Shown here: in pieces, positions 39,079 to 46,922 of the stretch
How positions within the stretch are numbered: the stretch's first letter is position 1
Layout of the letters: every line of letters begins with the position of its first letter
NCBI GenBank assembly: GCA_036389155.1
Contig: DASVQN010000002.1
Coordinates: forward strand, 15,946 to 79,945
Direction of reading: 5' to 3'
Length of the DNA stretch: 64,000 nt
From: CADCVT01 sp036389155
GTDB taxonomy: Bacteria > Actinomycetota > Thermoleophilia > Solirubrobacterales > Solirubrobacteraceae
The notes under the pieces: model-generated
Seen by the model: the letters and a program-made list of their open reading frames with translations, nothing else
Told to the model about the DNA's origin: nothing
Databases searched by the model: none
Translations under genes and position numbers: made by a program

Positions 39079-41835
39079 CTACTCGCTCGGCGGCAGGACG
39101 CGGGCCAGCTCGGTCCGCGTCCTCACGCCGAGCTTGGCGTAGATGCGCGAGAGGTTGTTCTCGACGGTCTTCGTGGAGAGGAAGAGCGCGCCGGCGACCT
39201 CCTTGTTCGAGCGCCCGGGCGCGACGAGCTCGGCGATGGAGCGCTCGCGGTCGGACAGCTCGTCGGCGCCGCCCGCGGCGCGCAGCGTTCCGGCGGACAC
39301 GCGTGCGCCGATCGCGCGCAGCTCCCGCGTCGCCTCCGCCGCGATGCCGTCGGCGCCCGCTCGCCTGGTGTCGGCGACCGTGCGCTCGAGCGCCGCGATC
39401 GCGCGGTCGCGGTCGCCGGCCGCCGCCGCCGCCCGTCCCACGACGATACGCGCCCGCGTCGTGTCGTAGCGCAGCGACTCGGCCTCGGCGAGCGCGAGCG
39501 CGTCCGCCGCGGTCGCGAGCGCCCGGTCGGCCTCGTCGTCGGCGAGCAGCAGCTCTGCTCGGGCGCACGCGACGCGGACGCGGCCGCCCGGCATGGCGGA
39601 CTGCTCGATGAAGCCCTCTGCGCGGGCGGTCCATGCCTCGGCCTCGGCGCGACGACCGGTGGCGAGCGCGGCGGCGATGACGTAGCGCAGCAGGGTCGTG
39701 CGGCGCTCGAGCGACGCGAGGTCGGGGCCGAGCGCCGCGAGCACCTCGTCCAGCATCCGCTCGGGGTCGTGGGCGTGCTGGATGACGGCCGACAGGACGT
39801 GCGAGTTGACCGTGACCAGGTTCTGCTCGAGACCCCTCACGGTCTCGACGGCCCTCGCGGCGGTCGCCTCGGCCTCCCCCGTGCGGCCGAGGTCGTCCAG
39901 GGCGATCGCCTGCCCCGACAGAGCGAACCCGACCTCCGCGGCGGAGCGCAGGAGCCGAGCGCCGTCCTCCCCCGCCTCGGCCTGCTCGAGCGCCTCGAGG
40001 GGGCGCAGGTCGAAGTGGAGCGCGAGCGCGCACAGCGAGCGGATGCGCGGGAGCCGGTGGTCCTCGCGCCGCCAACGGCCGGCCGCGACGGCGCGCCCGA
40101 GCAGCCGCGCGGCGGGCCCGAAGCGGTCGGAGGTGAAGGCGAGCGTGCCCAGCCAGTCGCCGGGGTCGAACGCTTCGCGCTCGGGCAGCGCGAGCGCGCG
40201 GGCCTCCGCGGCGCCGATCGCGTCGCGGTCGGCGTTGCCGGCCCACACGTCCGCGACGGTCTCCAGCCCGGCCAGGATGACCTGCATCGCCGCGCTCCCG
40301 GGCCCCGCCTCGACCGCGCGCCGCGCGTGCGCGATCGACGCCTTGAGGTCGCCGAGGATGAAGCTGGTGATCGACAGCTCGAGCTGGATCGCGGCGAGGT
40401 CGGGGCCGCTCGCGTGCTCGGCGGCGGCGACCAGCCGCGCGTGCGCCGCGGCGTGGCGGCCGAGGGCGCGCTCGACGCTCGCCGCCATGGCCGCCGACAC
40501 GAGCGTGCCCGGCAGCTCGCGGGCGGCGTCGAACGCGCGCAGCGCCTCCTCGGGCTCGCCGGCCGCGGCGAGCGCGCGCGCCCTCGCGACGAGCAGCTCG
40601 CCCCGGCGCGGCGTCGGCTCGTGGGGCATGAGGTCCAGCGCGGTGGCCCACCAACGGGCGGCGAGGGCGGGCGCGGTGGCGACGGACTGCTCGGCCGCGA
40701 GCGCGAGCAGCTCGGCCGCGGCCTCGTCGCCGGCGGCGGCGCAGCGCTCGACGTGGTGGGCGCGCAGCGCGGGGGCGGCGTTTCGGCGGGCGAGCTTGTC
40801 CGCCACGCGCTCGTGCGCCGCGAGGCGGCGGGCGGGCGGGATCGCGTCGTAGACCGCGCGCCCGACGACGGGGTGGCGGAAGCGGAAGGTCCGGCCGTCC
40901 GGGCTCAGGCGGATGAGGTCGGCCGCGACGAGCGCGTCGAGGGCCTCGGCGGCGACGTCCCACTGCAGGCCGGCGGCGATGGCGGCGAGCGGGCCGTCGA
41001 ACGGCTCCCCCGCCACGGCGGCGCCGGCCAGCAGCTCGCGGACGGGCTCGTCCAGCCGCGCCACCTCCTGATGGACCGTCGCGACGATCGTCGTCGGCAG
41101 CCCCTCCCCCGGCTCGCCGCGGACGCGCGCGAGCTCGCGGAGGAACAGCGGGTTGCCGCCGGCCTCCCCCACGATGCGCTGCGCGCTGGCGCGGTCGGTG
41201 AGCTCGGTGAGCAGCTCGAGCGCGGCCTCGTCGGGGAGCGGCGCGAGCGCCAGGTGGACGCCCTCCTCGCGGGCGGCGTCGAGCAGGCGCAGCGCGGCCT
41301 GGCCGGGGCGCGCGGCGAGGACGAGGGCCCCGGCCGCGCGCGGCGGGCGGCGCAGGAGGTGCAGGACCCACTCGAGCGAGGCCTCGTCCGCCCAGTGAAG
41401 GTCGTCGAGGAGGAGCGCGTAGGGCGCGTCGGCGGCGATGTCGTCGACCAGTGCGCGCAGGGCGCGGTGGTAGCGGAAGCGCTCGGCGGCGACGAGGCTC
41501 TCGGCGGCGCCGTCGGCGGGCGCGGGGACGGAGGGAAGGATCGCGGCGAGCTCCGGCCCGTGCGCGGAGAGCGTCTCCGGCCTGGCGGCGTCGGCGTGGT
41601 CGTCGAGCACGGCGGCGGCCAGCGCGAACGGGACGTCCTCCTCCGGCTCGACCGCGCGCCCGCGCAGCAGGACGAGCCCGGCGTCGCGCGCGCGCTCGGC
41701 CGCGGCGGCGACGAGGGCCGACTTCCCGATCCCCGCCTCCCCCACGAGGACCACCGGCCGCGAGGTGCCGGAGAGGGCCGCCTCGACCGCGCCGGACACG
41801 GCGCTCAGCTCCGCGTCGCGTCCGTGGATCGCCAT
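39079..41835 (-). CDS. Large LuxR-family regulator with AAA ATPase domain
   Basis: A 918-residue MalT/LAL-type regulator. Residues 1-280 hold the AAA module with Walker A GEAGIGKS (32-39) and a LLDDLHWAD Walker B. The long middle region is TPR-like helical repeats (EPEEALRAFDAARELPG; SLGPDLASLERRT). The C-terminal 65 residues are the LuxR helix-turn-helix (LSDRERSIAELVAPGRSNKE, FLSTKTVENNLSRIYAKLGV). Such proteins act as ATP-gated transcription activators, often of secondary metabolism or carbohydrate genes. Divergent from a glycosyltransferase gene, its likely target. The ATG at 41835 gives the normal MAIHGRDAEL opening. Confidence 0.93.
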   Translation of the reverse strand: MAIHGRDAELSAVSGAVEAALSGTSRPVVLVGEAGIGKSALVAAAAERARDAGLVLLRGRAVEPEEDVPFALAAAVLDDHADAARPETLSAHGPELAAILPSVPAPADGAAESLVAAERFRYHRALRALVDDIAADAPYALLLDDLHWADEASLEWVLHLLRRPPRAAGALVLAARPGQAALRLLDAAREEGVHLALAPLPDEAALELLTELTDRASAQRIVGEAGGNPLFLRELARVRGEPGEGLPTTIVATVHQEVARLDEPVRELLAGAAVAGEPFDGPLAAIAAGLQWDVAAEALDALVAADLIRLSPDGRTFRFRHPVVGRAVYDAIPPARRLAAHERVADKLARRNAAPALRAHHVERCAAAGDEAAAELLALAAEQSVATAPALAARWWATALDLMPHEPTPRRGELLVARARALAAAGEPEEALRAFDAARELPGTLVSAAMAASVERALGRHAAAHARLVAAAEHASGPDLAAIQLELSITSFILGDLKASIAHARRAVEAGPGSAAMQVILAGLETVADVWAGNADRDAIGAAEARALALPEREAFDPGDWLGTLAFTSDRFGPAARLLGRAVAAGRWRREDHRLPRIRSLCALALHFDLRPLEALEQAEAGEDGARLLRSAAEVGFALSGQAIALDDLGRTGEAEATAARAVETVRGLEQNLVTVNSHVLSAVIQHAHDPERMLDEVLAALGPDLASLERRTTLLRYVIAAALATGRRAEAEAWTARAEGFIEQSAMPGGRVRVACARAELLLADDEADRALATAADALALAEAESLRYDTTRARIVVGRAAAAAGDRDRAIAALERTVADTRRAGADGIAAEATRELRAIGARVSAGTLRAAGGADELSDRERSIAELVAPGRSNKEVAGALFLSTKTVENNLSRIYAKLGVRTRTELARVLPPSE

Positions 41836-41855
41836 CGCGCGGAGCGTAGCCAGAC

Positions 41856-41899
41856 GGGGGGTCGGCGGGGGGTTCGACCTCTTCCGGCGACGACCCCCC
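41856..41899. promoter_or_regulatory. Spaced inverted repeat between LuxR regulator and glycosyltransferase
   Basis: GGGGGGTCG (41856-41864) and CGACCCCCC (41891-41899) are perfect 9-base inverted arms, 26 bases apart, inside the 82-base divergent gap. A possible binding site for the LuxR-type regulator. Confidence 0.35.
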
Positions 41900-41917
41900 T
41901 GCTGGGACGGTCCCGGC

Positions 41918-43255
41918 ATGTCCACCTCAGTCCTCGACACCAGCGGCCACGACCACGCGGAGCAGGGCGCTGTGGTGGCCGGCGCGGCGCGGACCTCGAA
42001 CTTCCTCCTCGCGACGTGGGACGGCGGCGGCCATGCCGGCCCGATGCTCTCCGTCGCCCGCGCCCTGCTGGCCCGCGGCCACCGCGTCCGCGTGCTGGCC
42101 GACCCGTCGCTGCGCGACGAGGTCGTCGCGTCGGGCGCGAGGTTCGTCCCGTGGCAGCTCGCCCCTCATCGTCCGGCCGGCGCCGCCGGCGGCGAGGTCG
42201 TCTTCCGGGACACCGACGCGAACGGCCCCGCCGGTGCGGCCACGCGGGCCCGCGACGGGCTCATCTGCGGCCCGGCCATCCACTTCGCCGCCGACTGCCG
42301 CCGCGAGCTGCACCGCGAGCGCGCCGACGTCGTCGTCGCCGACCACATGCTCCCCGGCGCGCTCGTCGCCGCCGAGGCCGAGCTGATCCGGACGGTCTCG
42401 CTGGCGACGACGCTGATGATGGTCCCCGAGTGGGGCGTCCCGGCGATGGGGCTCGGGCTCGCGCCGCCGCGCGGGCCGATCTCCCGTCTGCGGTGCGCCG
42501 CGCTGGCCCACGCCGCCACGCGGATGTGGCGCAAGGGCCTGCCGGCCTACAACGCGGCGCGCGTCGCGAACCACCTCGATCCCATCGGCGAGCCGCTGGA
42601 GATGTTCTCGCGCTGGGACCGCGTCCTGATCTGCTCGAGCGCGGCGATCGAGTTCCCGACGTTCGACCCGCCCGCGCACGTCAGCCTCGTCGGCGCGCGG
42701 CTCGACGACCCGGCCTGGGCGTCGACGCCCTGGGCGCCGCCGCGCGGCGAGGCGCCGCTCGTGCTCGTCGGGCTGAGCTCGTCGTTCATGGACCAGGGCG
42801 ACCTGCTCACCCGCACCGCGGCGGCGCTCGGTCGGCTCCGCACGCACGGCGTGGTCACCACCGGTCCCGCCATCGACCCCGCGACCGTCGCGGCGCCGGC
42901 GAACGTCACCGTCGTGCGGTCCGCGCCGCACGCGCAGGTGCTGCGGCACGCTTCCGCGGTCGTCACGCACGGCGGCCACGGCACGGTGGCCAAGGCGCTC
43001 GCCGCGGGCGTCCCCGTCGTCGCCCTGCCGCTCGGCCGCGACCAGCACGACGTCGCCCAGCGCGTCGTCACCGCCGGCGCGGGGCTGCGGCTCGACGCGT
43101 CGTCCTCGCCCGAGCGGATCGCGGCTGCCGTCCGCACCGTGCTGGAGCGCCCCGAGTACGCGCGCGCCGCGCGGCGCGTCGCCGACGTCATGGCCGCCGA
43201 GCGGCGCGAGGACCGCGCCGTCGCCGCCCTCGAAGCCCTCGTCCTCTCCCGCTGA
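41918..43255 (+). CDS. Glycosyltransferase (GT1/MGT-like)
   Basis: A 445-residue GT-B fold enzyme. The N-terminal GGGHAGPMLSVARALLARGH motif and the C-terminal signature (SAPHAQVLRHASAVVTHGGH, GVPVVALPLGRDQHDVAQRV) match UDP-glucuronosyl/macrolide glycosyltransferases. These transfer a sugar from a nucleotide donor to a small hydrophobic acceptor. Cytosolic or membrane-associated. Divergent from the LuxR/AAA regulator and followed 34 bases later by a secreted propeller gene. Confidence 0.88.
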   Translation: MSTSVLDTSGHDHAEQGAVVAGAARTSNFLLATWDGGGHAGPMLSVARALLARGHRVRVLADPSLRDEVVASGARFVPWQLAPHRPAGAAGGEVVFRDTDANGPAGAATRARDGLICGPAIHFAADCRRELHRERADVVVADHMLPGALVAAEAELIRTVSLATTLMMVPEWGVPAMGLGLAPPRGPISRLRCAALAHAATRMWRKGLPAYNAARVANHLDPIGEPLEMFSRWDRVLICSSAAIEFPTFDPPAHVSLVGARLDDPAWASTPWAPPRGEAPLVLVGLSSSFMDQGDLLTRTAAALGRLRTHGVVTTGPAIDPATVAAPANVTVVRSAPHAQVLRHASAVVTHGGHGTVAKALAAGVPVVALPLGRDQHDVAQRVVTAGAGLRLDASSSPERIAAAVRTVLERPEYARAARRVADVMAAERREDRAVAALEALVLSR

Positions 43256-43289
43256 AGCACCCGACCCTCCCGAAAGGAATCGAAGCCCC

Positions 43290-44672
43290 ATGCGTCTCCC
43301 CACCCTGGCCGCCGCGACCGCCGCCCTCGCGCTCGCGGTCGCCGCCCCGGCCTCGGCCGACTCGATCTCGTTCCTGCGCGGCGGCGACATCTGGGTGGCC
43401 TCGCCCGACGGCGCCAAGCAGGTCCAGATCACCCACTCCGGCATCTACAGCTACCAGTCGCAGGCCGACGACGGCTCGTTCATCGCGCTCGCCGGCCGCA
43501 ACCTGCATCGCCTGGACCGCAAGGGCAACGTCCTCGCGGACTTCAGCACGCCCGTCTCGGCGACACCGGCCCCGACGACTCGCGCTTCGTCGGGCCGTTC
43601 GACCCGGAGATCTCGCCCGACGGCACGAAGGTCGCCTACGGCTACCTCTGGTACTACCACTACAACAAGCCGGGCTGCACCGGCCCGGACTGGATGTGCC
43701 AGGAGAAGCACACGTTCCAGGGCACCGGCCTCACGTACTCCGACCGCATGACCGGCTGGGACGAGCCCGGCATGGACAAGCGCAGCGGCTGGATCTTCGC
43801 GTCGTGGACCGACAACGGCGGCATCATCGGCTCGAGGCCGAGCGAGCCGCTGAACAACGACGTGATGTTCAACCGCATCGACGACCCGGACATGAACTAC
43901 CAGGACTGGTTCACGGACGAGGACGTCTGGTACACGAAGGACGGCGAGGTCAGCCGCGCCGGTGACAAGGCGGTCTTCGTCACGACCGCGCCGTACGGGC
44001 TCAACGACGAGTACCAGGGAACGGACGACCAGGTCACGGTCTACAACCCTGAACGGCCCGCCGCCCGCGACGCCGACGCGCTGCTACTCGATCGGCGACC
44101 GGCACATGAACGCGAGCCCGACGCTGTCGCCCGACGGCAACCGCGTCGCCTACCAGCGCCGGACCTTCGCCCAGACCAACGACCAGTCCGACACGTACGA
44201 CGTCCTGGTCGCCGACACGACGCTCGGGTGCAACCCCGACGGCGGCGCGATCACCTCCGGGAACGTCGTGCTCAGCGACGCGAAGCAGCCCGACTGGGGC
44301 CCGGCCGAGGTCCCCTCCGAGGCGAAGGTCGACCCGCCCAAGGTCGATCCCCCGAGGATCGACGACCCGAAGAAGCCGGAGGTCGTCAAGCCGGCCGGGC
44401 AGGCGGTGCGTACCACGACGCTCGCGCTGCGCGGAGCCGCGCTGCGGCGCGCCATTGGTCGCGGGGTCGTCGTGCGGTTCAAGGCGCCCGGCGCCGGCTC
44501 GGTGAAGGCGAGCGCGACGCTCGGCCGCCGCGCCGTCGCGAGCGGGTCGAAGCGCGTGGCCCGTGCCGGCACCGTCGGCATCCGCCTGCGGTTCACCGCC
44601 GGCGGCCGCAAGGCGCTGCGCGGCAAGCGCGCGGCGCGCCTGAGCGTGCGGATGACGTTCCGCGCGGCATAG
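43290..44672 (+). pseudogene. Secreted TolB/WD40-like beta-propeller protein with two compensating frameshifts
   Basis: The product starts in one frame (MRLPTLAAATAALALAVAAP, a signal peptide; then SISFLRGGDIWVASPDGAKQ). It continues from about 43560 in the +2 frame (DTGPDDSRFVGPFDPEISPD; PSEPLNNDVMFNRIDDPDMN) and returns to the first frame near 44050 (IGDRHMNASPTLSPDGNRVA). One base is missing at the GG near 43559-43560 and one extra C lies in AACCCTG near 44049. All segments have full coding character. The C-terminus is an Arg/Ala-rich basic module. Either two sequencing errors or a recently broken gene. Confidence 0.8.
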
Positions 44673-44687
44673 CGGGATGGGGTCCCG

Positions 44688-44722
44688 GGGCCCCCGGCGG
44701 CGATCGGCGCCGCCGGGGGCCC
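44688..44722. terminator. Bidirectional terminator hairpin
   Basis: GGGCCCCCGGCGGCG (44688-44702) pairs perfectly with CGCCGCCGGGGGCCC (44708-44722) around a 5-base loop. It lies between convergent genes, 16 bases after the propeller gene and 12 bases after the YbaK gene on the other strand. No long U-tract. Confidence 0.75.
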
Positions 44723-44733
44723 TTGCCGCGCTC

Positions 44734-45165
44734 TCAGCGGGCGGCGACGTCCGCGACGCGGCCGCCGGTCATCGCGACCAGCTCCGCGGGCGTCAGCGGG
44801 AAGACGTCGCGCGGCGTTCCCGCCGCCGCCCAGATCTCGTCGAAGGCGAGGAGGTCCTCGTCGACGATCGTCTCGATCGGGCGCGCGTGGCCCGCCGGGG
44901 GGACGCCGCCGATCGCGAACCCGGTCTGCGCGCGCACGAAGTCCGCGTCGGCCTTGCCGATCGCCTCGCCGATCAGCGCCTCCACCTTCCCCTCGTCCAC
45001 CCTGTTCGAGCCGGAGGCGACGACGAGCACCGCCGCCCCGCTCTCCCGCCGGAAGACGAGCGACTTGACGATCTGCCCGACCTCGACGCCGATCGCGTTC
45101 GCGGCATCGACAGCGGTGCGCGTGCCGGCCGGAAACGTCTGCACGGGATGGCCGAGGAACTCCAC
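44734..45165 (-). CDS. YbaK/ProX-type aminoacyl-tRNA deacylase
   Basis: A 143-residue protein of the YbaK/EbsC family, which hydrolyses mischarged tRNAs such as Cys- or Ala-tRNAPro. VGQIVKSLVFRRESGAAVLV has the catalytic Lys region, GFAIGGVPPAGHARPIETIV is the hallmark GGVPPxGH loop, and FDEIWAAAGTPRDVFPLTPA closes it. The start is either GTG at 45165 or TTG at 45174, three codons earlier. The nuclease gene ends just upstream on the same strand. Confidence 0.9.
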   Translation of the reverse strand: MEFLGHPVQTFPAGTRTAVDAANAIGVEVGQIVKSLVFRRESGAAVLVVASGSNRVDEGKVEALIGEAIGKADADFVRAQTGFAIGGVPPAGHARPIETIVDEDLLAFDEIWAAAGTPRDVFPLTPAELVAMTGGRVADVAAR

Positions 45166-45175
45166 GCCGCGCAAG

Positions 45176-46087
45176 CTACCCGGGAGGCTGTCCTGGTTGA
45201 CCCGCGGTATGCGCGGGTTGCCCAGGACGGTCAACGAGGAGGTGGCGGAGCTCGCGCAGCATCGGCGTGGGGTTCTCGAAGACGTCCGCGTAGGTGAACC
45301 GCAGGATCTGGTCGCCGCGCGCACGCGCCTCGCGGTCGCGCCGGCGGTCTTGCTCCCAGGCGTAGCGTGAGGAGTGGTAGCGATAGCTGTCGAGCTCAAC
45401 GGTCAACCCGTGCGACGGCCATCGGCAATCGACGCGCTTGGTGCCGACGCGCTTGTTGGTCTCCGGCAGCGGCAGGTCGTTCTCGTCGAGCAGTTTCAGA
45501 AACCGCCGCTCGAGCGCGCTGAGAGTGACGCGGACATCGCCGACCAGCACCCGGCGCAGCTTTCGGGCGCCCTTGACGTTCGGGCGGCGCTCCAGCGCAG
45601 CGAGGACATCTGCAGGCGTCGTCCGGTACCGGACGCCCGCTTCGTGGCACGCTCGCGCAAGCGCCTCCTCGCCGAGCGACGAAGCAAGGGCAGTGAGGGT
45701 GACAGGGACGGTTGTCACTGGGATGCCCGCGAACACGAACCCGTCGACGACAGCATCCAAGCGCCGCAGGCGCCTGGTGCTCACTCCCTCGATGAGCCGT
45801 TCGGTCCGCGTCCAGACCTCAGGAAGCGGCGGCGCTGAGCGCACAAGCCCGAGGAGATGCGCTGCGGCATGACCGCTCAGCAGCGCGCGCTCGCCGCAGG
45901 CAAGGACGGCGGCGAGGTACGTGGATTTGCGCGACGGCGCCCTATGTCCCACGCGGTACACACCGCGATGGACGACGAGCAACTCGCCGCGCCAGATCGC
46001 GCGATCGATTGCGTCCTCGGCGACGCCGACGTCGAGCAGCTGCGGTCGCGCGACGACACCGTGCTGGCGATTCGCGATTTCCGTCAT
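45176..46087 (-). CDS. AbiEi-type winged-helix protein fused to DUF559 (Vsr-like nuclease) domain
   Basis: A 303-residue protein. Residues 1-80 resemble the AbiEi antitoxin N-terminal wing (QHGVVARPQLLDVGVAEDAI; RGVYRVGHRAP; GHAAAHLLGL). Residues about 190-285 are a DUF559 restriction-like domain with its acidic core D220 and E231-x-D233 (KRVDCRWPSHGLTVELDSYR), ending ILRFTYADVFENPTPML. Third-position GC is clearly lower than in neighbours, a sign of transfer. No toxin (AbiEii) gene is adjacent. A 43-nt hairpin element lies 3 bases before its start, and an inverted copy codes its last 15-18 residues. Function unknown. Confidence 0.8.
   Translation of the reverse strand: MTEIANRQHGVVARPQLLDVGVAEDAIDRAIWRGELLVVHRGVYRVGHRAPSRKSTYLAAVLACGERALLSGHAAAHLLGLVRSAPPLPEVWTRTERLIEGVSTRRLRRLDAVVDGFVFAGIPVTTVPVTLTALASSLGEEALARACHEAGVRYRTTPADVLAALERRPNVKGARKLRRVLVGDVRVTLSALERRFLKLLDENDLPLPETNKRVGTKRVDCRWPSHGLTVELDSYRYHSSRYAWEQDRRRDREARARGDQILRFTYADVFENPTPMLRELRHLLVDRPGQPAHTAGQPGQPPG
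45188..45230. repeat. 43-nt imperfect palindrome, copy A (inside 3' end of the DUF559 gene)
   Basis: Arms 45188-45206 and 45212-45230 fold into a 19-position stem with loop GTATG and a single mismatch plus a few G-T pairs; the core is ACCCGCG/CGCGGGT. Its reverse complement agrees closely with copy B at 46090-46132. It encodes roughly residues 286-300 of the nuclease-like protein. Confidence 0.85.
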
Positions 46088-46089
46088 CG

Positions 46090-46132
46090 CTGTCCTGGCT
46101 GACCCGCGCATACCGCGGGTCAAGCAGGACGG
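46090..46132. repeat. 43-nt imperfect palindrome, copy B (upstream of the DUF559 gene)
   Basis: Arms 46090-46108 and 46114-46132 with loop CATAC; the core is ACCCGCG/CGCGGGT with two mismatches further out. It ends two bases before the DUF559 start on the reverse strand and 43 bases before the ZIP start on the forward strand. Inverted relative to copy A, so the pair brackets the gene. Confidence 0.85.
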
Positions 46133-46175
46133 CTTGCGGAGTTCGCCCCCCGGGGCCCTCGGGTAGGCCCGGCGC

Positions 46176-46907
46176 GTGCTCGAAGCGCTCGCCTGGGGGC
46201 TCGCTGCGTCGTCGTCGCTGCTGATCGGCGCGATCATCGGCCTTCGCGTTCCGCTGCCCGACCGTGCTCTCGGGCTCCTGATGGGTCTCGGTGCCGGCGC
46301 TCTCATCAGCGGCGTCAGCTTCGAGCTTGCGGAGGAGGCCATCGGGAAGGGCGGCTTCACGCCCCTCGCTCTCGGCCTCGCCGCCGGCGCGCTCCTCTTC
46401 TACGCGGGCGACCGCGCGCTCGCGGCGCAGGGCAACCGGCGCAAGAGCATGCGCCCGCGCGGCGCGCACCCGGAGTCCTCGGGCGGCACGCTCGCGCTCG
46501 GCGCGCTCCTCGACGGCATCCCCGAGCAGGCCGCGATCGGCATCGGGCTGGCCGCCGGCGGCGACGTCGGGATCGCGCTCGTCGGCGCGGTCTTCCTGTC
46601 GAACGTCCCGGAGGCGCTCGGCTCGGCCGCCGCGATGAAGAAGGCGAAGCGGCCGGCGAGCCACGTCCTCGGGCTGTGGACCGCCGTGACGCTGGTGACC
46701 GCGCTCGCGTCGATGCTCGGCTACGCGGCGCTCGGCGACGCGTCCGGCGACGTGAACGCGGTCATCCTCGGCATCGCCGCGGGCGCGGTGATCACGATGA
46801 TGACCGACTCGATGATCCCCGAGGCGGTCAAGCACGGCGGGCAGAGCGTCGGGCTCGTCACCTGCCTCGGCTTCGCGCTTGCAGTGCTCGTGCACCAGGC
46901 CGCCTAG
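46176..46907 (+). CDS. ZIP family metal transporter
   Basis: A 243-residue membrane protein with eight hydrophobic helices; GTG start. The metal site segment LGALLDGIPEQAAIGIGL (helix IV) and FLSNVPEALGSAAAM (helix V) are the ZIP signatures, with a charged loop (GNRRKSMRPRGAHPESSGG) between helices III and IV. It imports zinc or another divalent metal, or in some bacteria exports it. 15 bases separate it from the glutamate dehydrogenase. Confidence 0.88.
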   Translation: MLEALAWGLAASSSLLIGAIIGLRVPLPDRALGLLMGLGAGALISGVSFELAEEAIGKGGFTPLALGLAAGALLFYAGDRALAAQGNRRKSMRPRGAHPESSGGTLALGALLDGIPEQAAIGIGLAAGGDVGIALVGAVFLSNVPEALGSAAAMKKAKRPASHVLGLWTAVTLVTALASMLGYAALGDASGDVNAVILGIAAGAVITMMTDSMIPEAVKHGGQSVGLVTCLGFALAVLVHQAA

Positions 46908-46922
46908 CTGTAGCCTCGCGCT

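Noticed and set aside
39769..43965. A 1398-codon forward frame through the LuxR gene and glycosyltransferase
   Set aside because: Shadow frame; the real glycosyltransferase is in another frame and the LuxR protein on the other strand.
45176..46087. Complete AbiE toxin-antitoxin pair
   Set aside because: Only the AbiEi-like wing is present; neighbours are a YbaK deacylase and a ZIP transporter, with no nucleotidyltransferase toxin.
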